Shown: positions 17,280 to 27,077, numbered from the stretch's first letter. The stretch is 64,000 nt of DNA from Myxococcota bacterium (GCA_028823175.1 JAPKBZ010000006.1:25448-89447); one strand, 5' to 3'. Program-made: numbers and translations. The notes: generated by a model not told the origin, from the sequence alone.

Positions 17280-18454
17280 CGCTTGAGCACTGCCGCAGTC
17301 CCGTTGCCGCCGAGCCCGATGCTCTGGGCCATGCCGATCTTCGCGCCGGGGACTTGGCGTTCGCCAGCCTCACCGCGCAATTGCCAGGCGACCTCGCAGA
17401 TCTGAAAGAGCCCCTGGGCGGTGGTGGCCTCACCGAAGCAGAGGAAGCCGCCGCTGGGATTGATGGGCATGCTTCCGTTGGGCAGGGTTTCACCCTTGTG
17501 GAGCAGGCTCTCGGATTGCCCGGGTTCGCACATCCCCCACTCCTCGGGGAAGGCGAGCTCGTAGTAGACCGTGTTGTCCTGGAGTTCGACGAAGTCGAGA
17601 TCCTTCGGCCCGATTTCGGCGGCTTCAAGAGCCTTGGCCACGGAGATCCGGGCCTCGCTGTGGTGGGTGCGGCCCGGGGAGGGGACGCAGCCGAGGCCGC
17701 GCGGCAAACCGTCGTCGAAACGCGCGGTGGCCACGGCACTCGAGGCCGCCCAGACCGGGTTGCTGGCCTTCTTGCGGGCGTACTCGGCGGAGCAGAGCAC
17801 CACGGCGGCCGCGCCATCGCTCACGGGACAAATCTCGTAAAGCCGCAAGGGATCGCTGACCATGTTCGAGTTGAGGACATCTTCGAGACTGAAGAGTTGA
17901 CGGAAGCGTGCGTTCTCGTTGTGGGTGCCCACTTTGTGGGCCTTTACGGCGACGGCGGCCAAGTCCTCGTGGCTCGTGCCGTACTCCTCCATTCGCTGTC
18001 GGGTCAGTAGGGCCCAAAATCCGGGTCCGGGCAGACCGACGCAGCGCTGACGAAGATATTCCGGGTCAGTCTCGTCCTCGAGACCCGAGGTTTGGATGAA
18101 GCCCTTGGGCATTTTTTCGCCGCCGACGACGAGCACGACATCGTGGGCCCCACTGGCCACCATCATGTGGCCCACGTTGAAGGCGTTGGCGCCCGCCGCG
18201 CAGCCCGCCGAAAGGTTGTAGACGGGCAGGCCCGTGGAGCCCATGTCCTCGACGATATCGTTGCCGTTCAGCCCCCAGCCCTTGCCGCCGGAAAAACGAG
18301 AACTGGCCGCGGCCACGGCCCCGACTTCCTTCCAGTTGACGCCGGCGTCGGCGAGGGCCGCGTCCACCGCGACCCGGCAGATCGAGTTCAGGTTCTTCTT
18401 GGGGAATTTGCCCCAGGGATGCATTCCGATGCCGAGAACGGCGACTTCACCCAT
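17276..18454 (-). CDS. Thiolase (acetyl-CoA acetyltransferase / SCPx class) with catalytic Cys
   Basis: A 392-aa thiolase-superfamily protein. Cys85 in LSAGCAAGANAF is the expected nucleophile, absent from the two Ltp2-like paralogues in this window. INPSGGFLCFGE replaces the usual His-Gly-Gly box. The N-terminus VAVLGIGMHPWGKF is typical of lipid-transfer thiolases. It is the last gene of a minus-strand series etfB-etfA-DUF35-thiolase and probably cleaves a 3-ketoacyl-CoA or forms a complex with the DUF35 protein encoded 105 bp upstream. The start is preceded by GGAGG. Confidence 0.87.
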   Translation of the reverse strand: MGEVAVLGIGMHPWGKFPKKNLNSICRVAVDAALADAGVNWKEVGAVAAASSRFSGGKGWGLNGNDIVEDMGSTGLPVYNLSAGCAAGANAFNVGHMMVASGAHDVVLVVGGEKMPKGFIQTSGLEDETDPEYLRQRCVGLPGPGFWALLTRQRMEEYGTSHEDLAAVAVKAHKVGTHNENARFRQLFSLEDVLNSNMVSDPLRLYEICPVSDGAAAVVLCSAEYARKKASNPVWAASSAVATARFDDGLPRGLGCVPSPGRTHHSEARISVAKALEAAEIGPKDLDFVELQDNTVYYELAFPEEWGMCEPGQSESLLHKGETLPNGSMPINPSGGFLCFGEATTAQGLFQICEVAWQLRGEAGERQVPGAKIGMAQSIGLGGNGTAAVLKR

Positions 18455-18559
18455 TGGCTGGTGCCTCCAATCTTTATTTGGGGCGCCCTGAAGTTAAGGC
18501 AGGGCTCCCGGCCTTGATCCGGATACGCCGCGGTCAGTTGATCCGCGAGCGGTGAAAGC

Positions 18560-18988
18560 TCAGCGCGGTTCGAATTGCCAGGAAATCACCTCGTGCCCGT
18601 CCTGGCCTTGGCCGAGGGGGGCAAGGACCAGTTCCACCGGGCCACCGACCTTCACGGACGCAGGATCCTCGACGTGCAGGCGCCCGATCACCCGCAGGCC
18701 ATCGGTCTCGAGGTCGACGAGGCCTACGGCGTAGGGGCTATAGGGGTCGGAGGCGACCACCGGCGGCGGCGGCGGATAGTTCTGGACCGTGACGCTCCAG
18801 AGGGTACCGTGCGGCCCGAAATGCGCGGGTTGGATATCTGAGTGGTCGCAGTCGGGGTTGTGGCAGGCTTCGCTACTCGGGAAATAAGGGGCTCGGCAGG
18901 TCTCGCAGCGGGAACCCAGGAGGCGCGGCCCGTCGGAGGTCTCGACGAAAAGATCTTTGGCTGCGTGAACGGGAGATGAGTCGGTCAT
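18560..18988 (-). CDS. DUF35 / OB-fold zinc-ribbon protein
   Basis: A 142-aa DUF35 protein. The zinc-ribbon cysteines are 28, 31, 42 and 47; the second knuckle is CHNPDC, two residues wider than in the other copies. The OB-fold carries GTLWSVTVQNYPPPPP with a proline run. ATG 18988 has GGAGAAGG in front; the extended frame upstream overlaps etfA and is rejected. The order DUF35 then thiolase is reversed relative to the plus-strand pairs but again couples the two families. Confidence 0.85.
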   Translation of the reverse strand: MTDSSPVHAAKDLFVETSDGPRLLGSRCETCRAPYFPSSEACHNPDCDHSDIQPAHFGPHGTLWSVTVQNYPPPPPVVASDPYSPYAVGLVDLETDGLRVIGRLHVEDPASVKVGGPVELVLAPLGQGQDGHEVISWQFEPR

Positions 18989-19008
18989 ACCTTCTCCGGA
19001 GTGGATCG

Positions 19009-19980
19009 CTAACGAGCGTTGGCCGCCCGAATCAATTCGGGCAGGATCTCGAGGGCGTCTCCCTGGATCCCGTAGCGCGCGTGCTGAAAAATCGCGGCGT
19101 CCGCGTCCCGATTGATGGCAACGATGGTGCCTGCGGCCGAGCATCCCGCCATGTGTTGGCTGGCGCCTGAGATTCCTACGGCGATGTAGAGATTCGGACG
19201 GGTAATTCGGCCGGTCAAGCCCACCTGGTGGCTCGAGTCCACCCAGCCCTCGTCGACGATGGGTCGCGAGGCGCCGGGCAGGCCTCCGAGCGCCGCGGCC
19301 AGTTGTTCGATCAGCTTGTAATTGTCAGCGCCTCCCAGCCCTCGTCCACCGGAAACGATGATCTCTGCGTCATCGAGACGCGGCCCATCGAAGCTTGCCT
19401 GCTCGACGATCTGGATGCGTTCTTCGACGCTCGAGAGATCGACGGCGAGGGTCTCAGGGCTTACTGCGTCACCTTCGGCGGGCTCGGGTACGACCGCGTT
19501 GGCGATGAAGGAGAGAATGCTGCCGCTGCTGACCTCGTAGATCACCCGGGTATCGCCGCCGTAGGCCGAAGCCGTGATCTGGTAATTGTTCGCCACCGCT
19601 TCCACCGAAATGCCGTTCATGACGACGGCTTTGCCCAGGCGCCCGGCGACCCGGGGCGCGACGACTCGGGCCTCGTTGGTCTGGTGAAGGATGAGGGTCC
19701 CAGGCGAATGGGTTTCCCAGTAGGCAGCGATGGCCTCTACGCAGGCGTCGCTACCGGCGGGGTCGAGTTTGGGGTCCGTCGCATGCTGCAATTTGGCGAC
19801 GCCGTATTTTCCGGCCAGCTCGGGCGCGCTTTCGGGCAGGGGGCCGAGGACGAGCCAGGCTAGCTCCGTGCCCAGAGCACTCGCCATGCCTCGGCCGATG
19901 TGCAGGACTTCTTCGATGCCCTCGGGCAGGCCGTCTCGGCCGGTGCTCCAAGTGCAGACAACGATGGCATTTTCCGACAT
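19009..19980 (-). CDS. etfA: Electron transfer flavoprotein alpha subunit
   Basis: A 323-aa EtfA/FixB. The C-terminal FAD domain is intact: GGRGLGGADNYKLIEQLA, PIVDEGWVDSSHQVGLTG, and GISGASQHMAGCSAAGTIV followed by INRDADAAIF. EtfA binds FAD and takes electrons from acyl-CoA dehydrogenases for transfer to a membrane quinone reductase. It lies 21 bp after etfB, and GGAAGGAAC precedes ATG 19980. The many dehydrogenases in this window are its likely donors, and the Fe-S membrane protein at 48992-51034 is a candidate acceptor. Confidence 0.95.
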   Translation of the reverse strand: MSENAIVVCTWSTGRDGLPEGIEEVLHIGRGMASALGTELAWLVLGPLPESAPELAGKYGVAKLQHATDPKLDPAGSDACVEAIAAYWETHSPGTLILHQTNEARVVAPRVAGRLGKAVVMNGISVEAVANNYQITASAYGGDTRVIYEVSSGSILSFIANAVVPEPAEGDAVSPETLAVDLSSVEERIQIVEQASFDGPRLDDAEIIVSGGRGLGGADNYKLIEQLAAALGGLPGASRPIVDEGWVDSSHQVGLTGRITRPNLYIAVGISGASQHMAGCSAAGTIVAINRDADAAIFQHARYGIQGDALEILPELIRAANAR

Positions 19981-20001
19981 GGTCGTTCCTTCCCGGTTCG
20001 A

Positions 20002-20799
20002 TTAGAGGATGCTGTCCGCTTTGAGTCGCTCGATGAGTTGGTCGGCGACCTCGCTGGGTTCGCCCTGGATGAATTCGCAATTGCCCTGGACCTCGGGCAC
20101 GAATTGTCGGGTGAGCATCACTCGGGGTTGGAGCTCCGCCTCTCCCAGGCCCAAGTCCGCCGGGGTGGTGACCGTGGGCTTGACCCGGCGTGCCTTGACC
20201 TTTGCCGAAGCCGTGGGGTAACGGGGATCGCCGATCTCGTTACTGATCGTCACTACCGCGGGGCAGGCCACTTCGACCACTTCGTCGCCCTCGGACGTGA
20301 CCCGGGTGACCCTCAATTTGTCGCCCCTGAGTTCCAGGGCCCGGGCGAGGGTGACCACCGGCATTCCGAGGCGCTCGGCCACTAGGGCCGGGACGACACC
20401 CTGGTCGTCATCCGAGGCCTGGCGGCCGCAGAGAATGATGTCGGCTCCTCCGGTTTTCTCGATCTGGGCGGAGAGCAGGGTGGCCACCGCGTGGTAATCG
20501 TGCTGCCCGGGATCAATGGGGATGGAGACGATTTCCTGGGCGCCCAGGGCCGCGGCGTGCTTGAGCATCTTCTCGGGTTCCGGCCCGGCCGACACCACGG
20601 TCAGGGTGAAATCCGCTCCGGCGTCGCGCAGTTGCAGGGCAGCCTCGATGGCTTGCTCGTCGTAGCCGTTCATCAGCCTCGGGATCGCGGTCTGGGTCAG
20701 GGTTTTTCCGTCGGGGCCGATTTCGAGACGGCCGGCCACGGCGTAGTTATTGACGGCATCCGGGTCCATGACTTCTTTGACGCAGACGGTAATTTTCAT
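20002..20799 (-). CDS. etfB: Electron transfer flavoprotein beta subunit
   Basis: A 265-aa EtfB/FixA. MKITVCVKEVMDPDAVNNY at the N-terminus and DDQGVVPALVAERLGMP with VTISNEIGDPRYPT are family hallmarks; the recognition loop around residues 185-200 contains LELRGDKLRVTRV. It binds AMP and docks on acyl-CoA dehydrogenases. ATG 20799 is preceded by GGGAG; the frame extending to 20913 is a Pro/Gln-rich read-through of the leader. A methyltransferase resembling the ETF-beta lysine methylase is encoded at 42552-43214. Confidence 0.95.
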   Translation of the reverse strand: MKITVCVKEVMDPDAVNNYAVAGRLEIGPDGKTLTQTAIPRLMNGYDEQAIEAALQLRDAGADFTLTVVSAGPEPEKMLKHAAALGAQEIVSIPIDPGQHDYHAVATLLSAQIEKTGGADIILCGRQASDDDQGVVPALVAERLGMPVVTLARALELRGDKLRVTRVTSEGDEVVEVACPAVVTISNEIGDPRYPTASAKVKARRVKPTVTTPADLGLGEAELQPRVMLTRQFVPEVQGNCEFIQGEPSEVADQLIERLKADSIL

Positions 20800-20929
20800 G
20801 TTCGGGGCTCCCGTTGGGATGCGGCTCGAGCCGCAGAGCCTTGGGTTGAATGCGGGTTGAGGCCGTTGAGGCAGTTGAGGCAGTTGATGAAGGTGAGGTC
20901 GGGGAAGAGCCAACCGCTCGCGGCGGGCT

Positions 20930-21112
20930 CTATTTGTTCTCGATCAGGAAGAGGCTCTCGGCTTCGCACCAGACGGATTTGAAGGGGTAGTCGTTCGGCT
21001 TGTGGGTGAGTTCGATCATTTTGTACCAGCGCCAAGGCGGGTCGCCTTCGTCGTAGTATTCTCCGGTCAACGTCCCCGTGAACTCCTGCCGAGCCGCGTA
21101 GTGGCTGCCCAT
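20930..21112 (-). CDS. Small protein of unknown function
   Basis: A 60-aa reading frame, MGSHYAARQEF through to SLFLIENK, between nitronate monooxygenase and etfB. Its composition (Trp-rich PPWRWYKMIE, balanced charge) looks coding, while the frame upstream of the ATG looks like GC-rich noise. The ribosome-binding site is poor, so a start further upstream is possible. I do not recognise a family. Confidence 0.45.
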   Translation of the reverse strand: MGSHYAARQEFTGTLTGEYYDEGDPPWRWYKMIELTHKPNDYPFKSVWCEAESLFLIENK

Positions 21113-21198
21113 GACTAGGCCGCCGCCGTCGCATTCGGCCCGCCTTCCGGCTCGTTCCGGATCCAGGCCCGGCTCGGTGCGCGTTGCGGGCGAGGATG

Positions 21199-22299
21199 TC
21201 AATCGGGCAGGCCCACAAGATCGTCGAAGACCCCAAGAGCCTCCTCGACCATATTCGAGACGATCTGCCTCGCGGGCAGCATTTCTGTGACGAAGCCCAC
21301 GCCCTGGCCCGCGGCCTCGGTCATGAGATCCGCTCGCCGTGCATCGTTGGCGCCCTGGATATAATCCGAGCTGAGAATCATCTGGTAGGGCGAGGTTAGC
21401 GGCCGGGGCGCCTCGGGATTCTTCCACTCTTCGGTCCAGGGGCATTTGAGAACCCGCATGGTGAAGCCCGAAATTGAGTCCGACCAGACCGTATCGGCGG
21501 CGGTGGCTTCGATCAGGCGCTCCTTGATGATCATGTCGATATCCGACTCCCGGCAGGCGAGCCAGAGCGTTCCGGTCCAGACGCCCGAGGCCCCGAGGCA
21601 GAGAGCCGCGGCCAGGTGTCGGCCCGTGGTGATACCGCCCGCCGCAATAATCGGTGTATCCCCTGCGATGGCCGAGACCTCGGCCACGATCGAGAGGGTT
21701 CCCATATCACCGGTGTGGCCCGCCGCATCGAAACCCTGGGCGATGATCGCATCCACGCCCGCCTCGAGCTGTCGCTTGGCCTGCCGCGTACGGCCGACCA
21801 GCCCCCAGACCAGGCTGCCCCTCTCGTGGGCGGCGTCCAAGAGAAAGGCCGGGCTGCCGAGCCCCGAGGCGATGACGGGCACGCGCTCTTCGAGGACAAC
21901 CTCGAGCTGGGCCCGACCGAGGGCCTGACTGAGCCCGCCCCACTGGTGGAGGTCGACGGACTCCTTGGGCATGGGGACGTCGTATTTTTGCATAATCATC
22001 TGTTCAAATTCACGATGAGACTCGGGGATCTTGGCGCTGATCTCGTCGAGGCTCGTCTCAGCGGGCGCGGAGGCCGGCAATACGAGGTCGATGCCAAAGG
22101 GCTTGCCGTCGATCCGCTCGCGGATCCACTTGATGTCGGCCTCGATTTCTTCCGGGGTGTGCATCGCCTCACCGAGAACCGCAAAACCGCCCGAATTGAT
22201 CACAGCAACTGCAACATCCTTGCAGTGGGTGAAGGAAACGATGGGGAACTCGACGCCGAGCTGATCGCAGAGTTTTGTGTGAAGCGGATCCTGGGTCAT
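21199..22299 (-). CDS. Nitronate monooxygenase / 2-nitropropane dioxygenase family flavoprotein
   Basis: A 366-aa FMN TIM-barrel. VGRTRQAKRQLEAGVDAI, then AQGFDAAGHTGDMGT and AAGGITTGRHLAAALCLGAS, are the FMN-phosphate and active-site segments. Family members oxidise alkyl nitronates, but related enzymes are enoyl reductases or unassigned oxidoreductases, and in lipid-degradation clusters the substrate is usually unknown. It is the first gene of the minus-strand group reaching the thiolase at 17276 and is divergent from the acetone-carboxylase-type operon. Confidence 0.87.
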   Translation of the reverse strand: MTQDPLHTKLCDQLGVEFPIVSFTHCKDVAVAVINSGGFAVLGEAMHTPEEIEADIKWIRERIDGKPFGIDLVLPASAPAETSLDEISAKIPESHREFEQMIMQKYDVPMPKESVDLHQWGGLSQALGRAQLEVVLEERVPVIASGLGSPAFLLDAAHERGSLVWGLVGRTRQAKRQLEAGVDAIIAQGFDAAGHTGDMGTLSIVAEVSAIAGDTPIIAAGGITTGRHLAAALCLGASGVWTGTLWLACRESDIDMIIKERLIEATAADTVWSDSISGFTMRVLKCPWTEEWKNPEAPRPLTSPYQMILSSDYIQGANDARRADLMTEAAGQGVGFVTEMLPARQIVSNMVEEALGVFDDLVGLPD

Positions 22300-22620
22300 T
22301 TCGGGGGCTCCTGGGGGGTGCTGGCCCTTTTGGGGCTTCGGGTAGGGGTGCGTGTCCGCCGGGATATGCGTTTGCGGCGTGGCGCCGACGGTGCCAGATT
22401 CGATACATTACTGCAACGCGTTCTAGCTTAGCTCCAGCACGGGGAATTCGGAAGGTATCGAATGCCCCGGAAAGTCATTTTTCAATCGATTTGCCCGGAC
22501 TTCCTTCAAGGGCCGCGTGGGTAGACGAGCGAGAAGCCGGAAGACGCGCCGCCCACCGGGCGGCGTTCGAGCTAGGAACCCAAGTCAAACCCGAGTTCTT
22601 CAAGGAGGCAGAGTCTCTCG
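22300..22620. other. Divergent intergenic region (321 bp)
   Basis: Separates nitronate monooxygenase (minus) from the carboxylase operon (plus) and must carry their promoters. The one strong feature is the 8-bp perfect hairpin at 22547-22565, listed separately. AGGAGG lies about 12 bases before the carboxylase ATG. No coding frame here is convincing. Confidence 0.5.
22547..22565. promoter_or_regulatory. Perfect 8-bp hairpin in carboxylase leader
   Basis: CGCCGCCC and GGGCGGCG flank a 3-base ACC loop. It lies 55 bp before the first carboxylase gene, within the likely 5' leader, and has no following T-run, so a regulatory or mRNA-stability role is more likely than termination. It could also be chance in GC-rich DNA. 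Confidence 0.35.
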
Positions 22621-24765
22621 ATGTCCCGCTATCTAGTTGCCTGCGACGCTGGCGGCACCATGACCGACGTGATTATCGTGGACGAGGAAGGCCGGAGCGT
22701 GATCGGCAAGGCCCCCACCTCGCCCCAGGACGAAAGCATCGGCTACATGGAGTCCTTCTGGGAAGCCCTTGAGTTCATGGGGATCTCCAAGGAGGACGGC
22801 CAGAACTTCGGTGCCTCGGTGGAGACCGCCATCTACACCGGTACCTCGATGTTGAACACCGTGATCAACATGAGCGGCTACAAGACGGGCATTCTGGTGA
22901 CCCGGGGGTTCGAGGACATCATTTCCCAGGGGCGAGGCTCCCAGACCTTCATCGGTGCGCAGTGGTCAGAGATCACGCACATGCAGTACCGCAGGCATCG
23001 TACCCCGCTGGTGCCGAGTCAATTGGCCCGGGGTGTGACCGAGCGGATCGACATGTTCGGGACCCCCGTGATTCCTATGTACGAGCATGAAGTGCGCCAG
23101 GGTGCTCGGGAATTGATCGAGGATGAGAAGGTCGAGGCCATCGCCATCATCTTTCTTCAGTCCTTCGTGAACCCCGCCCATGAAAACCGCGCGGCGGAGA
23201 TTTGCCACGAAGTCATGGAGGAATTGGGCCAGGAGGTGGTGCTGGAGGTCTCCAATAAGGTGGCGCCCACGACCCGGGAGATTTCCCGGGCCAACGCCAC
23301 GGTGGTGCAGGCCTACGCGTCGGATCCCGCTCGGAAGCAGCTCTACCGCATTGAGGAAGAACTCTCGAAGACCGGTTATGCCCACAGCCTGAAGACGGTG
23401 CTGGGCTATGGAGGGATTACGAATATCCGGTATCCCCGGCTCTTCGAGGCCGCCATGTCGGGTCCCGTCGGGGGTCTGATGGGCGCCAAATATCTCTCGA
23501 GCGTGATCGGCGAAGAAAATATCGTCTGCAGCGATGTGGGGGGAACGTCCTTCGACGCCGGGACCATTACGGCGGGAGTTCTGCCCATTGACCGCGAGCC
23601 TGGCTTCCAGGGCATGTACGTCAACGTCCCGATGCTTGGAATTACGTCCATCGGCGCGGGGACGGGCACCTATATTCGGGTCGATCCCCAGACCAACCGG
23701 ATCAAGCTTGGCCCCGATTCTGCGGGCGGGACGCCCGGGCCGACCTTTATGGAGGCGGGCAACACGACGCCCACCATCAACGACGTCAACCTGCTTCTTG
23801 GGATTCTCTCCGAGACCAATTACCTGGGCGGCAAGGTCAAGATCAACAAGGACGTCTCCTACAAGTTCTTCAAGGAGAAGGTCGCCGATCCCCTGGGCAT
23901 GGACGTCTACACTGCCGCAGAGACCTGCCTTGAGTTGCTCAACGTGATGATGCGTGAGCACCTCGTCAACAGTCTCATGGTGGGCCACGACCTGCGCGAG
24001 TATGTCTTGCTCGGCTACGGGGGAGGGGGCCCGCTCCATCTTCTCGGCTACGCGGGCGATTTTCCGTGGAAGGCTGTCTGCACGGTTCCCCATGCGGGCG
24101 GGTTCTCGGCCTGGGGCGGTGCCTGCATGGATTACTCCCATCGCCGCCACAAGAGCGTGGGGGCGGTCGTCACCCCGGATCTCGACGATGCCACCAAGCT
24201 GCAATACCTGCAGCCGGTTACGTCGGCGTGGAACGAACTCGAAGCCGAATTGCGCGAAGAGTTGAAGGTCGAGGGCTTCGACCCGGATCAGGTCTCGATC
24301 TCTCGAGTGGTCTACATGAAATACTACGGCCAACTCGACGATGTCGAGGTCGACTCTCCGGTGGCCAGCCTGGACACTCTTGAGGATATGAACTCCTTGA
24401 TCACTACGTTCGAGGACCTCTACGCCAAGATGTTCACCATGGCGGCCCGTCCCGATGTGGGCGCCTACCACATCACCGAGGTCTGCGTGATCGCCAAGGT
24501 GGCCACGGTCAAGCCCAAGCTTCGTAAGTTCGAGCTCGCGGATAAGAAGCCGGCGGAAGAGGCCTATAAGTGCTCACGGCCGGTCTATATGCGCGGTGCC
24601 TGGCAGGATGCCGACATTTGGGAGATGGAGAAGTTGGTGCCGGGTAACGAGATCGACGGCTTGGCGGTTATCGAAGCTTCTAATACAACTCTGCTCGTTC
24701 CGCCGGAATGGCACGTGCGCATCGACGCCCACGATATCTACTGGATCACGAGGAAGGATTCGTAA
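22621..24765 (+). CDS. acxA: Acetone carboxylase-type beta subunit (HyuA/oxoprolinase A domain)
   Basis: A 714-aa ATP-binding subunit of the hydantoinase A/acetone carboxylase beta family. YLVACDAGGTMTDVIIVDEE is the N-terminal phosphate loop, and VCSDVGGTSFDAGTI the second ATP-site motif. The length matches acetone carboxylase beta (about 717 aa). These enzymes phosphorylate the ketone enol and bicarbonate to make acetoacetate or a homologue. It is followed by an alpha-type subunit with a 1-base TAATG overlap and then by a gamma subunit, so the heterohexamer genes are complete. The ketone could be acetone, butanone or an aromatic ketone. Confidence 0.88.
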   Translation: MSRYLVACDAGGTMTDVIIVDEEGRSVIGKAPTSPQDESIGYMESFWEALEFMGISKEDGQNFGASVETAIYTGTSMLNTVINMSGYKTGILVTRGFEDIISQGRGSQTFIGAQWSEITHMQYRRHRTPLVPSQLARGVTERIDMFGTPVIPMYEHEVRQGARELIEDEKVEAIAIIFLQSFVNPAHENRAAEICHEVMEELGQEVVLEVSNKVAPTTREISRANATVVQAYASDPARKQLYRIEEELSKTGYAHSLKTVLGYGGITNIRYPRLFEAAMSGPVGGLMGAKYLSSVIGEENIVCSDVGGTSFDAGTITAGVLPIDREPGFQGMYVNVPMLGITSIGAGTGTYIRVDPQTNRIKLGPDSAGGTPGPTFMEAGNTTPTINDVNLLLGILSETNYLGGKVKINKDVSYKFFKEKVADPLGMDVYTAAETCLELLNVMMREHLVNSLMVGHDLREYVLLGYGGGGPLHLLGYAGDFPWKAVCTVPHAGGFSAWGGACMDYSHRRHKSVGAVVTPDLDDATKLQYLQPVTSAWNELEAELREELKVEGFDPDQVSISRVVYMKYYGQLDDVEVDSPVASLDTLEDMNSLITTFEDLYAKMFTMAARPDVGAYHITEVCVIAKVATVKPKLRKFELADKKPAEEAYKCSRPVYMRGAWQDADIWEMEKLVPGNEIDGLAVIEASNTTLLVPPEWHVRIDAHDIYWITRKDS

Positions 24766-26954
24766 TGGCGCTCTCGCTTCGCGAACGAACCCAGGCCCAC
24801 GAAGACGCCTTCAAGGCGACCGGATGCCTCTTTGGGCTCGAGACACTTGTCTGTAAGGAAACCGATCCGGGAGGCTACGAAGCCGTCTGGCATATTCTTT
24901 CAAATCTCTGCAATGCGGCCTGGGCGGTGGGTTGCAAGGTCTCCTCCTCACCGATTGCGGCCGAGGGTGGCGATGCGCTCTGGGGCCTGCACACGGCGAC
25001 GGGCGAGGCTATCTGCATCTCCCGGGGCATTTCCGCTCATGCCGGCTTGCTCTCCGACATGATCAAGAATTTCATTGCGCTGGGATACGAGGATAACCCC
25101 GGGTTCAAGCCCGGCGATATCTTCGAGAACAACGACCCTCATTACGGCGGCATCCACTCTCCCGACTTCGATATGTGCATGCCCCTTTTTTATGACGGGG
25201 AATTGATCGCCTGGGCCTCCTGCGTCAGCCACGTTTCCGATGCGGGCTCGGTGACGCCGGGCTCGATTGGTTTCTTGAACCCCGATTGCTACTCGGATGG
25301 CTTGGCGATTTCCATGGAGAGGGTGGGAGAGGGAAATCGTTTTTACCCCTGGTATGAACTGCGGATTCGCTCGCGTACGCGAACCCCGGATTTCGTGATG
25401 GGTGATGCCCGCGGTCGTCTCGCCGGTTGTTTGACTATCCGCGATCGACTCGAAGAGGTCATCGAGAAATACGGGCTCGACTTCATCACCGATGCGAGCA
25501 AGGAGTACATCGAGGACAGCCGCCGCTACGCGGTGGGGCGGGTCAAGACCCAGACGGTGCCCGGTCGGGTGAGGAAATCCCAGTTCAAGGATCTGGCCAT
25601 GAAGGGCAAGAGGGTTCTTCTTGCCAAGCAGGACCTGGACTGCGCATTCAACCTACCCATGGAACTCACCATTAACGCCGACGCGAGCGTGGATCTCTCG
25701 CTCCAGGGGGCCAGCGGCACCGTTCCCTTCGGTGAGAATATCAGCCCGACGGCGCTGAAATCGGGCCTCATGATGGGGTATTCGCACATCGTCGGTTTCG
25801 ATATGTTCAACTCCGGCCCGATTTCGGCCTGGAATGTCGAAATGCCTCCCGCGGGCTCATGGGCGAATCCCTTCGAGAAGAATTACGAAGCGGCCTCGGG
25901 TGTTGCTTGGGCGCCCGCAGTGACCTGGGTGAGCAACCTTTACGAAGTTTTCGGTCGTCTCTTTCAGATGCGAGGGTTCGTCGAGGAAATGGCGGCGGGG
26001 GCGGGCACGATCATGACCGCCGAATTCTCGGGCATCAACCAGACGGGGATGTATCTCACGGGTCTGACCCTCGAGCAGGCCAGCCAAGGCTCTCCTGCCC
26101 GGGGCTATAGCGACGGCGAGAACAGCGCCTGGTGCATCTACACCCCCGAGGCCGATTTCGGCAACGCCGAAATCTCAGAGCTCTACTATCCGATTCTCTT
26201 CCTCGGCCGCAACGTGGCCCCGAATTCCGGAGGCTATGGCCAATTCCGGGGGGGGCTCGGGCATACGGCAGTCTGGATGGTGTACAACACCCCCGGCCTG
26301 GAATACCAGTGCGGGGATGCCGGAATGCGCTCGAAGATGGTGGCCAACCACGGGATGTACGGGGCCTACCCCGTAGTGCCCGACAGGCCGGCCTATGGGC
26401 ACAAGACCAATGTCAAGCAGCTCATCGAAGAGCAGAAGCCGTTGATCCACGGCCGGGGCGATCCTGAAAGCCCGCTGATCGCTTCCTTGATCGAGGCGGA
26501 GGTGGTGGAGGACAACGCGATAGCGCCCTTCGTCACCCCTGAGCCGCTGCAGGACTACGATATCATCGTGCACCCCATCGCAGGGGCTCAGGCCATGGGG
26601 GACCCGATTACTCGCGATGTCGCCTCGGTGGAACGGGACCTCAACGAGGGTTGGACGACGACGCGGGTGGCCAGTGAGATCCACGGCGTCGTGGCGGACA
26701 AGCCCAACGGGGCCTTCGTGGTCGACTCGGCTGCGACGGATGCCAAACGATCCGAGATTCGTGCAGCGCGCAAGGCTCGGGCCGTCCCCTTCAAGGATTG
26801 GTGGCTCGAGGAGCGTGAGAAGGTGAAGGCCGAGGAGAATATGGACCCGGCGATTCTCACCATGTGGTCGACCTGCATGGAATTCTCCCCTAAATACGGG
26901 GAAGAGTTGCTGGCGTTCTGGGCGCTCCCCGAGGATTTTACTTTCTCGGGCTGA
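24765..26954 (+). CDS. acxB: Acetone carboxylase-type alpha subunit (HyuB domain)
   Basis: A 729-aa hydantoinase B-family subunit; in acetone carboxylase the alpha subunit (about 770 aa) carries the metal site. DIFENNDPHYGGIHSPDF and WASCVSHVSDAGSVTPG are the conserved metal-ligand regions. The start ATG overlaps the previous TAA (TAATG), indicating coupled translation; the longer frame from 24708 overlaps the beta subunit and is rejected. It is somewhat shorter than characterised alpha subunits, which leaves room for a ketone other than acetone. Confidence 0.88.
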   Translation: MALSLRERTQAHEDAFKATGCLFGLETLVCKETDPGGYEAVWHILSNLCNAAWAVGCKVSSSPIAAEGGDALWGLHTATGEAICISRGISAHAGLLSDMIKNFIALGYEDNPGFKPGDIFENNDPHYGGIHSPDFDMCMPLFYDGELIAWASCVSHVSDAGSVTPGSIGFLNPDCYSDGLAISMERVGEGNRFYPWYELRIRSRTRTPDFVMGDARGRLAGCLTIRDRLEEVIEKYGLDFITDASKEYIEDSRRYAVGRVKTQTVPGRVRKSQFKDLAMKGKRVLLAKQDLDCAFNLPMELTINADASVDLSLQGASGTVPFGENISPTALKSGLMMGYSHIVGFDMFNSGPISAWNVEMPPAGSWANPFEKNYEAASGVAWAPAVTWVSNLYEVFGRLFQMRGFVEEMAAGAGTIMTAEFSGINQTGMYLTGLTLEQASQGSPARGYSDGENSAWCIYTPEADFGNAEISELYYPILFLGRNVAPNSGGYGQFRGGLGHTAVWMVYNTPGLEYQCGDAGMRSKMVANHGMYGAYPVVPDRPAYGHKTNVKQLIEEQKPLIHGRGDPESPLIASLIEAEVVEDNAIAPFVTPEPLQDYDIIVHPIAGAQAMGDPITRDVASVERDLNEGWTTTRVASEIHGVVADKPNGAFVVDSAATDAKRSEIRAARKARAVPFKDWWLEEREKVKAEENMDPAILTMWSTCMEFSPKYGEELLAFWALPEDFTFSG

Positions 26955-27077
26955 TGCCGAGAGATCAGGGATTCCTTGCTGGGATCGCTGGCTCGTTCGC
27001 CTGGGGCACCCGGGAAGACAAAGAGCGAACAGATAGAATCAAGCGTTGAAAGATGAGCCGAGAGGAGTTGAAGAGGC

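Noticed and set aside
22966..24471. A 501-aa minus-strand frame opposite the carboxylase beta subunit
   Set aside because: His/Arg-rich antisense noise without family features.
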